A stretch of DNA of 27,156 nucleotides from IMG/VR virus record IMGVR_UViG_3300032157_000041, positions 1 to 27,156 of that record; one strand, 5' to 3'. Made by a program: the position numbers and the translations under genes. Under the pieces are notes generated by a model. It did not search any database. It saw nothing but the letters and a program-made list of their open reading frames with translations, and was not told where the DNA came from. This stretch comes from a virus. Below, piece by piece: positions 6,859 to 12,988 of the stretch (its first letter is position 1; every line of letters starts with the position of its first letter).

Positions 6859-7097
6859 GCCTGGCGCAAGGTCCGCGAGCGTTTACGTTCGGCCCGGATC
6901 CTGCGCAGTCGCTTGACCGTCAGCGGGTCGTGGGCGAGGGCGGCCTCGCTGTCGATCAGTCGGTTGAGCAGCTGGGTGTAACGGACCATCGAGATGTCGA
7001 GACGTGCCCGCACTGTCGCTTCTTTGGTACCTGGGTACTGCCACCACTGGCGCTCGATCGCGAGGATCTCGCGCGCGGTGTCGGTCAACTTCTGCAT
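6855..7097 (-). CDS. DUF3263 family protein
   Basis: 80 residues on the minus strand. The pattern IERQWWQYPGTKEATVRARL, then S-x2-RYTQLLNRLID, then ALAHDPLTVKRLRRIRAER matches DUF3263, a small helical family mostly seen in actinobacteria and their phages. The basic C-terminus suggests nucleic-acid contact. It is the last gene of a leftward cassette and its stop overlaps the integrase stop tail to tail. Its phage role is unknown; transcription through it runs against integrase transcription, which could lower integrase expression in the lysogen (inference). Confidence 0.8.
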   Translation of the reverse strand: MQKLTDTAREILAIERQWWQYPGTKEATVRARLDISMVRYTQLLNRLIDSEAALAHDPLTVKRLRRIRAERKRSRTLRQA

Positions 7098-7129
7098 GAC
7101 TCCGATGCTACGGACGGGGTCCGACAGAA

Positions 7130-7678
7130 TCAGCCGCCGTCCGCGACCTCCGCGCCTTCGGCAGAACCGGCAGAGTCGTCCCCCTTTGTGGAGAAGCGCG
7201 CGTCTCCGCGGCCAGTCCAGTTGCCTCCGCCCCGCATCAGGTTACGAATGACTGGCGCTGCTCCGATGGTGCCGAAGCCGACTGCAGGCCAGTACTCGCC
7301 GAGGGCGGCGAAAGCGATCGAACTCACGATCAGCAACACGACGATCAGCCAGGTGAGCCAGAGCGACGTGCTGGCGGTCCGAGCGAAGGTCTTGTCCATT
7401 GAGTAACGGTGGTGACGGTTCTCTCGGGCGCCGTCAACGACCTCGTCGACGAGGCGTCCGTCGATGTCCTTGTAGCCGGCGATCGTCCGTGGATCTGGCA
7501 GTGGCCCCGAATGGTGCTCGAACAACGCGACTAGGCGCGCCATGGTTTGGGGGTTGTCGCCACCCTCGATCAGTTCGCCTTCGAGTATCTCGCGCAGCTG
7601 GTCGGGGAGCTGAGTCGCTTCGATGTCGGACCGGCCAGCGTCACCCGAGGATTCAGGGATCGCTGGAGTGTCCGTCAA
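7130..7678 (-). CDS. DUF2335-like membrane protein, lysogenic cassette
   Basis: 182 residues. Residues 50-75 carry the signature HHSGPLPDPRTIAGYKDI, followed by an Arg/His-rich helix (ENRHHRY) and two hydrophobic membrane spans at about 105-125 and 128-146. A Gly/Ser/Asp-rich tail ends the protein. This is the layout of DUF2335 predicted membrane proteins. The start overlaps the upstream stop by 4 bases. Leftward prophage genes of this kind next to a repressor often act in lysogeny or block superinfection; that role is inferred from position, not shown. Confidence 0.65.
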   Translation of the reverse strand: MTDTPAIPESSGDAGRSDIEATQLPDQLREILEGELIEGGDNPQTMARLVALFEHHSGPLPDPRTIAGYKDIDGRLVDEVVDGARENRHHRYSMDKTFARTASTSLWLTWLIVVLLIVSSIAFAALGEYWPAVGFGTIGAAPVIRNLMRGGGNWTGRGDARFSTKGDDSAGSAEGAEVADGG

Positions 7679-8103
7679 GAACTGGTCTCCAGGACTCCAG
7701 ATTCCGACGCGTTGTTCTTGACCGAGTCCTCGAGGATCTGGACCATTTCATCGGCGATCTGCTTCCGACGCGGCAGCGGAATCGACGTGTCCTCGATCCA
7801 GGCAATCAGTATTTTCCTCAGCAGCTCCGGGTGCTGGTTGAGCAGCTCAAGGACTGACTCGCGCAGCTCCCTCGATGCCAGATCCCAGTCGTCAGATTCG
7901 ACGTACCGGAAAGCCGGAACCTCAGACCACAGGGTGCGCAACGTCTGGGTCGCGTCAAGCTCTCCTAGAGTCGTCGAGATCCTGGGAATCTTGAACCGAA
8001 GCTGAGAAGGGTGGCGGAATCGGCGTCCGAGCTCGGTGCCTGGGTGGACAACACTGAATGCGGTCATCTCACCTGAGCCCTTCCTCAACTTGCGCTTCTG
8101 CAT
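7675..8103 (-). CDS. Hypothetical protein, first gene of leftward cassette
   Basis: 142 residues from ATG 8103; a second in-frame ATG at 8067 (residue 13) could be the true start, since AGGTGAG lies immediately before it but is very close. The protein is soluble-looking, with an N-terminal beta-rich part (FSVVHPGTELGRRFRHP) and a helical C-terminal part (LRESVLELLNQHPELLRKIL, ADEMVQILED). No family is recognised. A good promoter lies upstream on the same strand (8142-8170). It overlaps the DUF2335 gene by 4 bases, so the two are probably made together. Confidence 0.6.
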   Translation of the reverse strand: MQKRKLRKGSGEMTAFSVVHPGTELGRRFRHPSQLRFKIPRISTTLGELDATQTLRTLWSEVPAFRYVESDDWDLASRELRESVLELLNQHPELLRKILIAWIEDTSIPLPRRKQIADEMVQILEDSVKNNASESGVLETSS

Positions 8104-8361
8104 ATCTAGATGAACGTGTCATCGTGAACTCGTGTTCCGGAATTATCTACCCGGGCGAGTGTGCATTCAATCACGGTTTCCATCAGGCCATACAGGGTTC
8201 CGGGGAGGGCGCCACATGCCCGATGGTGCCACGGCGATGGGCCGGGGAGAAACACATCCGTGTAAGTACCCGCACGCGTCGCGACCTGCATAGGAGCCCA
8301 TCAAGCACCTGCTCCCTCGTGGATGCTACTGGAGGATGTTCTCCAACAGCAGATCGTGGTC
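8104..8361. other. Intergenic stretch between leftward genes
   Basis: This 258-base stretch separates the ImmA-like gene from the leftward cassette. Its only clear content is the minus-strand promoter at 8142-8170 and a weak 5-bp hairpin at 8330-8345 just past the ImmA-like stop. It is visibly less GC-rich than its surroundings. Short open frames here lack family signals. Confidence 0.5.
8142..8170 (-). promoter_or_regulatory. Promoter of the lysogenic cassette
   Basis: On the minus strand TTGAAT (8170-8165) and GATAAT (8147-8142) are separated by exactly 17 bases, close to the sigma70-type consensus (TTGACA, TATAAT). Transcription would start near 8135, leaving a leader of about 30 bases before ATG 8103. 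It would run leftward through the three-gene cassette. Confidence 0.65.
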
Positions 8362-8772
8362 TCACGTGCTCAACCGCTGCCGCAAGTAGGCCCGCTCGGC
8401 TGGGTGCAGCGAATCGAGCCGGGCCTTCAGCATCGGTTCGTCGACCCAGAGTTCCTCGGCGACCTCGGCCGAGTCCGTCGACCAGGCCATCGCCTCGGCC
8501 AGGGCCTCGATCGAGATGAGCCGGCGTGCAGCCTCGCGCTCAACGACGAGCTCCTCACGTCCAACGTGACTTGGAGCGCAAGGCCCACGCTCCAAGTGAA
8601 CGAGCTCATGCGCGATCGTGCAGCGTCGCTCGGCTTGGGTTTGCCGGCGCGACAGGATGATCAGCCGGTGCGCATGTAGACAGTGTCCGAGGTCGCCGTT
8701 GGGTAGACGCTCACGCCAGAGGAGAGAGATGTGTGTGAGGTCGCGGAGCGCGCGCCAGGGGTGGTAGGACAC
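8362..8772 (-). CDS. ImmA/IrrE-type metallopeptidase
   Basis: 136 residues from GTG 8772. The zinc-protease signature TIAHELVHLE is at residues 53-61 (H55, E56, H59), and a downstream EREAARRLI helix (about 78-86) supplies the likely third ligand, as in ImmA/IrrE proteins. These proteases cleave XRE-type repressors; in ICEBs1, ImmA degrades the immunity repressor ImmR after activation. The gene lies directly downstream of the repressor on the same strand, so the repressor is the probable substrate (inference). This suggests induction by regulated proteolysis in addition to, or instead of, RecA-driven self-cleavage. Confidence 0.85.
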   Translation of the reverse strand: MSYHPWRALRDLTHISLLWRERLPNGDLGHCLHAHRLIILSRRQTQAERRCTIAHELVHLERGPCAPSHVGREELVVEREAARRLISIEALAEAMAWSTDSAEVAEELWVDEPMLKARLDSLHPAERAYLRQRLST

Positions 8773-8839
8773 GGGCCGACACTAAATGCCTGCGGTGACA
8801 GTCAGTCTTCGCTGCTGGACGCCGACCGGATCAGCGTCT

Positions 8840-9343
8840 TCATGAGGGCTGCTCTTGTTCGGTTTCGACCTGCTTCAGTCGACCTACAGCTTGCCGCATT
8901 CGACGCTGAGCCTCGAGCGTGACCTCCTGATAGAAGGCCTCGAATTCCTCTTCTGACATGGACGCAATGTTTGTCGGACTGGCCGAGGCGACCGCGGCTG
9001 GTGGAACATTGATCGTGACGCCACGGCTGATGATGTTGCCGTCCTCGTCGAGCTCGATCGTCGTCTGAACGCCGTCCGCCAGGAGCTGGAAAGCCGTGCC
9101 GGGTGGCCAGCCCAACGCTTTCTCTGCGGCTGCTAGCCGGTCCTCGCGGACACTCTGCCCGGCTTCGATCCGGAGCCATGTAGCTCGACTGACGTCGCTG
9201 GCTCGTAGCGCCTTCTGTACTGAGCCGAACCGGCGCCGGCGAGCCTTCTCAACGAGTTTCCCGAGCTCTTGGCGATGCTCGTCCGCGTCCTTGCTAGCCA
9301 CGACCTGATAGTGACAGAAACCTCTAGGAACATCTAGTGCCAC
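8840..9343 (-). CDS. Immunity repressor, XRE-type HTH
   Basis: 167 residues. ATG 9343 is preceded by AGGTGG with a 6-base spacer; GTG 9301 (residue 15) is an alternative start with poorer support. Residues about 24-87 form a Cro/CI-like helix-turn-helix (FGSVQKALRASDVSRATWLRIEAG followed by a WPPGTAF turn). Residues 95-112 are beta strands and 125-160 an acidic helix rich in Glu. There is no obvious S24 self-cleavage domain (no Ser-Lys protease layout), which fits control by the adjacent ImmA-like peptidase. It is expected to bind the mirrored sites at 9329-9463 and keep the early genes silent in the lysogen. Confidence 0.8.
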   Translation of the reverse strand: MALDVPRGFCHYQVVASKDADEHRQELGKLVEKARRRRFGSVQKALRASDVSRATWLRIEAGQSVREDRLAAAEKALGWPPGTAFQLLADGVQTTIELDEDGNIISRGVTINVPPAAVASASPTNIASMSEEEFEAFYQEVTLEAQRRMRQAVGRLKQVETEQEQPS

Positions 9344-9463
9344 CTAGTCACACCCGTGATGCGCTAGCGGCTCGGAAAACAGAGTTACATCGGTATCTTT
9401 CAGCAGATGGCGTCAGGTTTGATGTGTGACTGACGTTAGATGTTGACACCTGTTACTAGGTGT
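9329..9463. promoter_or_regulatory. Immunity operator region with mirrored words
   Basis: Between and within the two divergent start regions the same words occur in opposite orientation. CACCTAGT is at 9341-9348 and ACTAGGTG at 9455-9462. AACATCTA is at 9329-9336 and TAGATGTT at 9437-9444. AGTCACAC is at 9346-9353 and GTGTGACT at 9424-9431. The CACCTAGT copy covers the ribosome site of the repressor gene. This symmetry is what is expected where repressor and Cro bind both promoters. Confidence 0.6.
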
Positions 9464-9472
9464 GATTAGTAT
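9443..9472 (+). promoter_or_regulatory. Rightward early promoter with embedded operator, leaderless
   Basis: A perfect -35 TTGACA (9443-9448) is followed after 18 bases by TAGTAT (9467-9472). The predicted transcript start, about 7 bases further, falls on or next to the ATG at 9479, so the mRNA would be leaderless. An 18-base partial palindrome ACACCTGTTACTAGGTGT (9446-9463) lies between -35 and -10, a position where a bound repressor blocks RNA polymerase. Confidence 0.7.
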
Positions 9473-9478
9473 CGGCTC

Positions 9479-9727
9479 ATGGCTCTCAACCCCACGGCAA
9501 TCGAGATCAATGGGTATGCGCTGCGACAAATTCGCGTACTCAGCGGCGTCGGCGTGGCAGAGCTGGCACAGCAGGTAGGCAAGACGCGGTCCTACATCGC
9601 CAAACTCGAACTCGGCCACAACCGGCGCGTCTCCCCGGCCGTCTATAACGCGCTGCTCGAGGCGCTGCAGATCCAAGACCGCCGCACACTCCTCGCGACA
9701 CCCAATGCGGAGTCGGTGGCGTCATGA
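9479..9727 (+). CDS. Cro-like XRE DNA-binding protein
   Basis: 82 residues from ATG 9479. Residues 10-65 are a canonical XRE helix-turn-helix: YALRQIRVLSGVGVAELAQQ, then VGKTRSYIAKLELG as turn and recognition helix, then a third helix (AVYNALLEALQI). It is the first gene rightward from the divergent operator region, opposite the repressor, the classic position of Cro. No ribosome binding site precedes the ATG, in line with leaderless translation. The stop overlaps the next ATG by 4 bases, coupling it to the excisionase-like gene. Confidence 0.8.
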   Translation: MALNPTAIEINGYALRQIRVLSGVGVAELAQQVGKTRSYIAKLELGHNRRVSPAVYNALLEALQIQDRRTLLATPNAESVAS

Positions 9728-9984
9728 AGGCGCTCGAGGAGAACTACCTCAAAACCACCGAGGTAGCACCGAAACTGCGCCGGACGGCGGCCGAGATCTC
9801 CCGCATGTGCAAGCGCGGCCAGATCCGCGCCGTCCAAGTCGGCCGCACCTGGCTGATCCCGGAGTCAGCGCTCGAGGAACTCCTGACCCCCAACCCGAAG
9901 ACCGTTCCGGCTCTCAAGCCGGAGCTCGACGAGCCTGTCCGGTTCGTCACCGCAAGTCAGAAACGTCGCGCCAAGGCGTCCTGA
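9724..9984 (+). CDS. Excisionase-like HTH protein
   Basis: 86 residues, ATGA overlap with the Cro-like gene. Residues 6-52 form a winged-helix/MerR-like excisionase fold: YLKTTEVAPKLRRTAAEISRM, CKRGQIRAVQVGRTWLIP and ESALEELL. The basic tail is SQKRRAKAS. Proteins of this kind bend att DNA and direct the integrase to excision, and can also act as regulators. Placement early in the rightward operon means it would be made on induction, when excision is needed. A generic regulator is the alternative. Confidence 0.7.
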   Translation: MKALEENYLKTTEVAPKLRRTAAEISRMCKRGQIRAVQVGRTWLIPESALEELLTPNPKTVPALKPELDEPVRFVTASQKRRAKAS

Positions 9985-9992
9985 AAAGAACC

Positions 9993-10031
9993 GGAGCCCG
10001 GGCTCCCTCCGCAAGAAGAAACCCGGGCTCC
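9993..10031 (+). promoter_or_regulatory. Strong RNA hairpin in leader of the early operon
   Basis: GGAGCCCGGG (9993-10002) pairs perfectly with CCCGGGCTCC (10022-10031) across a 19-base purine-rich loop. The left arm is also the start of a 14-base perfect palindrome GGAGCCCGGGCTCC (9993-10006), so two exclusive folds are possible. No U-run follows; the next gene has AAGGAG at 10038-10043. Candidate roles are mRNA processing or stability, attenuation, or an antitermination signal. Confidence 0.55.
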
Positions 10032-10051
10032 ACGAACAAGGAGATTCTCTC

Positions 10052-10264
10052 ATGGAGAACACCGCCACAACCAGCACCGCCGCTGACATCAAGCTCGCGC
10101 AACTCCACGCCGTGCAATGCGCCGTCGCCCACGTCTTCACCGAAGCCGCCAGGGACAACGACATCGTCATCATCGACGACCGGCTCCGCGAATTCGTCGA
10201 ACGCCACGACAGGGCCTACGCCGAGTACCAAGCGGCCGTTCGCGCGATCGAGGTGGCGTCATGA
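10052..10264 (+). CDS. Hypothetical early protein
   Basis: 70 residues from ATG 10052, with AAGGAG 9 bases upstream, one of the few strong ribosome sites in the early region. The protein is mainly helical (AADIKLAQLHAVQCAVAHVF, LREFVERHDRAYAEYQAAVR) with a short acidic strand DNDIVIIDD. No family is recognised. It opens the long early operon after the hairpin and overlaps the next gene by 4 bases. Confidence 0.65.
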   Translation: MENTATTSTAADIKLAQLHAVQCAVAHVFTEAARDNDIVIIDDRLREFVERHDRAYAEYQAAVRAIEVAS

Positions 10265-10404
10265 GTTACGAAGCCCTCGCCATCGGCATCGGCGTCCTCG
10301 TCGTCGTCGGTTCAATCGTCGTCACATGGCTCGACACCAGGTCGATCCGCAAGTTCGAGGCCGAGACGAACCAGTCGATCGACCTGACAGGCGGCCTCCG
10401 ATGA
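10261..10404 (+). CDS. Small single-span membrane protein
   Basis: 47 residues from ATG 10261 (ATGA overlap on both sides). Residues 4-24 are one hydrophobic segment (ALAIGIGVLVVVGSIVVTW), followed by a basic turn and an acidic tail. The topology is likely N-out with the tail in the cytoplasm. No family is recognised; a host-membrane modulator is one possibility. Confidence 0.6.
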   Translation: MSYEALAIGIGVLVVVGSIVVTWLDTRSIRKFEAETNQSIDLTGGLR

Positions 10405-10574
10405 GCGCCCGCACCGACGATGCCGCCGCGCTTCTCGAGAAGTCCAACGTGGTCGACATGGAGGACGGCTGGGCCCAGCTCGTCGCCCTTCAGGCCATCG
10501 GCCACGCGCTGCTCGCGGTCGTCGAGTCGATCGACTACCTGACCAGCACGATCGAACGCGAGGCCCTCCGATGA
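10401..10574 (+). CDS. Hypothetical 57-residue helical protein
   Basis: ATG 10401 to TGA 10574 with 4-base overlaps on both sides. The sequence has an acidic start (DDAAALLEKSNVVDMEDGW) and one long helix (QLVALQAIGHALLAVVESID) ending in charged residues. It may form a coiled coil. No family is recognised. Confidence 0.6.
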   Translation: MSARTDDAAALLEKSNVVDMEDGWAQLVALQAIGHALLAVVESIDYLTSTIEREALR

Positions 10575-10783
10575 GCGTCCTCAATGTCGACGTCGTCGAC
10601 TGCACCTACTGCGAAGAGCTCATCGAGCCAGCCGTCGACGACGGAGTCAACGCCTTCGACTGCCAAGCCTGCGGCAACGGATGGCACCACTACGACAACT
10701 GCGCTTCGAGCTGCTCGGCGTACCTAGACGAACTCAACGCGGACGACGCGCTGTCGGCCGCTCTTGATGAGAGGGACCTCTGA
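10571..10783 (+). CDS. Zinc-ribbon-like small protein
   Basis: 70 residues. CTYC at 11-14, CQAC at 31-34, a WHHYDNC stretch and a further CxxxC around 44-48 suggest one or two zinc sites. The C-terminal part is acidic (LDELNADDALSAALDERDL). It overlaps the upstream stop (ATGA) and shares one base with the following exonuclease gene. A role as a nucleic-acid- or protein-binding early regulator is possible but unproven. Confidence 0.65.
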   Translation: MSVLNVDVVDCTYCEELIEPAVDDGVNAFDCQACGNGWHHYDNCASSCSAYLDELNADDALSAALDERDL

Positions 10784-11787
10784 TGACTGCCACCATCCAG
10801 GCGATCGGCCACGTCTCGCCCACCGGCCGCATCGTCACCGACGCCGATGCCGGCACCCCGCCATGGTTCGCTGCACGCCGCGCCGGCATCACCGGCACCG
10901 ACCTGCCCAAGATCCTCGGCGACTCCCCGTACGGCAACGCTCTCTCGGTCTGGCACGACAAGCGTGGCGACATCCTCGATGATCTCGTCTCCGAAGCCGG
11001 CGAATGGGGACACATTCTCGAGGACCCGATCGCCCAGGAATGGGCACGCCGAAACAAGGTCCAGGTCGTCCGCGTCGGCGTCGTCGCCAACACGAAACAT
11101 GACTGGCAGCGGGCCTCCCTCGACCGCCTCGTCCACGGATGCCCTGACGCCGAGATCTGTGGCCTCGAGGTCAAGACCCGGTCCGCGTTCAAGGCCGGCA
11201 TGTTCCGTGACGACATCCCCGACGACGTCCTCGCCCAGGTCGCCTGGGGACGTCTCGTCACCGGCTTGCCGCACATGCACGTCGCGGTCCTCATCGGTGG
11301 CCAGCAGATGCTCGAGTTCACCTACGAGCCCGACGTCCAGCTCGAGACCTTCCTGATCGAGAAGGCGTCCGCGCTTTGGCAGGCCGTCGAGGACAACAAC
11401 CCGCCCGACGTCGAACCGGATTCGGACGGCGTCCTCATCGGGCTGCTGAACAAGCTGTACGAATCCCGTGCCGGCACCCGTGAACTCCCGCCCAAGGACG
11501 TCGAGAAGTGGGTCGCCCAATACCGCGCGGCACACGTCGACGAGAAGGCCGCGGCCGCACTGAAGGAAAAAGCCAAGGCCGCGCTCATCGCGCTGCTCGA
11601 CGACGGCGAGATCGGTGTCGTCAACGAGGAACCGGTCTTCACCTACCGGCGGCCGTCTGCGTCGTACTCAGTGCCGACGAAGGCGCTGGCCGAGCTCAAG
11701 TCCGAAGACCCCGAGCTGTACGAGCAGCTGCTCGCCGGCGAGTGGATCACCGAATCTTCCCCGTCTCCCCGATTCCTCTTGAAGTGA
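10783..11787 (+). CDS. YqaJ-family viral recombinase exonuclease (RecE/lambda Exo type)
   Basis: 334 residues, TGATG junction. Residues 28-60 carry the YqaJ signature (WFAARRAGITGTDLPKILG, then SPYG and VWHDK). The PD-(D/E)xK nuclease residues are visible: E80 (GHILEDPIAQEW), D114 (ASLDRL), E129 and K131 (GLEVKTRS), and Q152 (VLAQVAWG). Family members degrade one strand of double-stranded DNA 5' to 3', leaving a 3' overhang for a RecT-type annealase. The recT gene follows 11 bases later, so the two form a recombination pair for phage replication or repair. Confidence 0.9.
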   Translation: MTATIQAIGHVSPTGRIVTDADAGTPPWFAARRAGITGTDLPKILGDSPYGNALSVWHDKRGDILDDLVSEAGEWGHILEDPIAQEWARRNKVQVVRVGVVANTKHDWQRASLDRLVHGCPDAEICGLEVKTRSAFKAGMFRDDIPDDVLAQVAWGRLVTGLPHMHVAVLIGGQQMLEFTYEPDVQLETFLIEKASALWQAVEDNNPPDVEPDSDGVLIGLLNKLYESRAGTRELPPKDVEKWVAQYRAAHVDEKAAAALKEKAKAALIALLDDGEIGVVNEEPVFTYRRPSASYSVPTKALAELKSEDPELYEQLLAGEWITESSPSPRFLLK

Positions 11788-11798
11788 AAGGCCCGACC

Positions 11799-12794
11799 AT
11801 GACCAACACCCTCCGCGACCGTGCCGCTGGCCAAGAAGTCGCCAAAGTCGAACAAGCGCAACCCCTGGCTAAGCAGATCGAGGCCATGGAGTCCCAGTTC
11901 CAGATGGCCATGCCGCGCGGCGTCGAAGCCAAGCAGCTCGTCCGCGACGCCCTCACCGCACTGAGGATGACGCCGAAGCTGGCAGAGGCGGACCCCCGCA
12001 CGGTTCTCGGTGCGCTGATGACCTGCTCCCAGCTCGGCCTGCGCCCGGGGGTGCTCGGCCACGCTTGGGTCCTGCCGTTCTGGGACTCGCGCTCGAGGGC
12101 TCAGAAGGCGCAACTCGTGATCGGCTACCAAGGTCTTGTCGAGCTTGCGTGGCGGTCCGGGAAGATCGAATCGCTGATCGCTCGCACGGTCTACGAACAC
12201 GACGAGTTCGACGTCGCCTACGGGCTCGAGGACCGACTCGACCACAAGCCGCACCTCGGTGGCGATCGCGGCAACCCGATCGCCTACTACGCGGTCGTGA
12301 AGGTCAAGGGTGGCGGCCGCGCGTTCGTGGTGATGACCCAATCCGACGTCGAAGCGCATCGTGACGCGCACGCCATGGCCAAGACCAAGGAAGGCCGGAT
12401 CGTCGGCCCGTGGCGCGACAACTTCGAGGCCATGGCCCACAAGACCTGCGTGTTGAAGCTCGCGAAGTGGATGCCGAAGGGCACCGACCTGGCCGTGGCG
12501 ATCGCCGCGGACGAATCGGTGCGTATCAATCTGGCGCCCGACGTCGGTGCCGAGTCCGTCTCGCATCACTACAACGACGACGAGCCGGTCGAAGGTGAAG
12601 TCGTCGACGACGACCGCGAGCAACTGCTCAAGGAGGTCTACGAGACCGGCACAGCCAAGGGCATGACGGGCTGGGATCTCGAAGCCAAGTACGCCGAGAT
12701 CAAGGAAGGCGAGCTGCTCTCCGACGCCACGACTGAGGACCTGACCGGCTACCTGACGTGGATCAAGGCGCAGAAGAAGACGGCCGCGAAGTGA
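11799..12794 (+). CDS. recT: RecT single-strand annealing protein
   Basis: 331 residues. ATG 11799 has GAAAGG about 8 bases upstream and starts 11 bases after the exonuclease stop; the longer open frame upstream is antisense-like Arg-rich shadow. Hallmarks of RecT are visible: DPRTVLGALMTCSQLGLRPG (residues about 65-85), GHAWVLPFW, LVIGYQGLVELAWRSG (about 107-122), YYAVVKVKGGGRAFVVM, and FEAMAHKTCVLKLAKWMPKG with the conserved K-x3-R/K cluster. The C-terminal about 70 residues are acidic and helical. It pairs complementary single strands produced by the neighbouring exonuclease. Confidence 0.92.
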   Translation: MTNTLRDRAAGQEVAKVEQAQPLAKQIEAMESQFQMAMPRGVEAKQLVRDALTALRMTPKLAEADPRTVLGALMTCSQLGLRPGVLGHAWVLPFWDSRSRAQKAQLVIGYQGLVELAWRSGKIESLIARTVYEHDEFDVAYGLEDRLDHKPHLGGDRGNPIAYYAVVKVKGGGRAFVVMTQSDVEAHRDAHAMAKTKEGRIVGPWRDNFEAMAHKTCVLKLAKWMPKGTDLAVAIAADESVRINLAPDVGAESVSHHYNDDEPVEGEVVDDDREQLLKEVYETGTAKGMTGWDLEAKYAEIKEGELLSDATTEDLTGYLTWIKAQKKTAAK

Positions 12795-12988
12795 TCGTCG
12801 ACTCGAGTTACAACAAGCCGCGGTTTCCCGGTTACGTCGTGGTCGACGCGCACACCGACAAGGTCATTAGCGTCCACCTCACCCGCCGCGAAGCGAACGC
12901 CTGCAAGACCAAGTACTCGCACCGCGTGCGGGGCACCGCCGACGTCCAGGTGCTGAAACGCCTCTTCAAGAAGAAGGCGAAGCGATGA
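12791..12988 (+). CDS. Hypothetical basic protein
   Basis: 65 residues from GTG 12791, overlapping the recT stop as GTGA. The sequence alternates strands (PGYVVVDAHTDKVISVHLT) with a helix (RREANACKTKYSHRV) and ends in a strongly basic RLFKKKAKR, suggesting DNA or RNA binding. No family is recognised. Linkage to recT suggests a role near recombination. Confidence 0.65.
   Translation: MIVDSSYNKPRFPGYVVVDAHTDKVISVHLTRREANACKTKYSHRVRGTADVQVLKRLFKKKAKR

Noticed and set aside
8106-8291. Minus-strand frame of 61 residues between the ImmA-like gene and the leftward cassette
   Set aside because: Overlaps a good promoter and has no recognisable motif, ribosome site or overlap with a neighbour.
8802-8843. 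13-codon frame overlapping the repressor stop (minus strand)
   Set aside because: Coupled by ATGA but too short to support; listed only as a possible leader for the ImmA-like gene.
11643-12623. Minus-strand open frame of 326 residues opposite recT
   Set aside because: Typical antisense shadow in GC-rich DNA; the plus strand encodes unmistakable RecT motifs.
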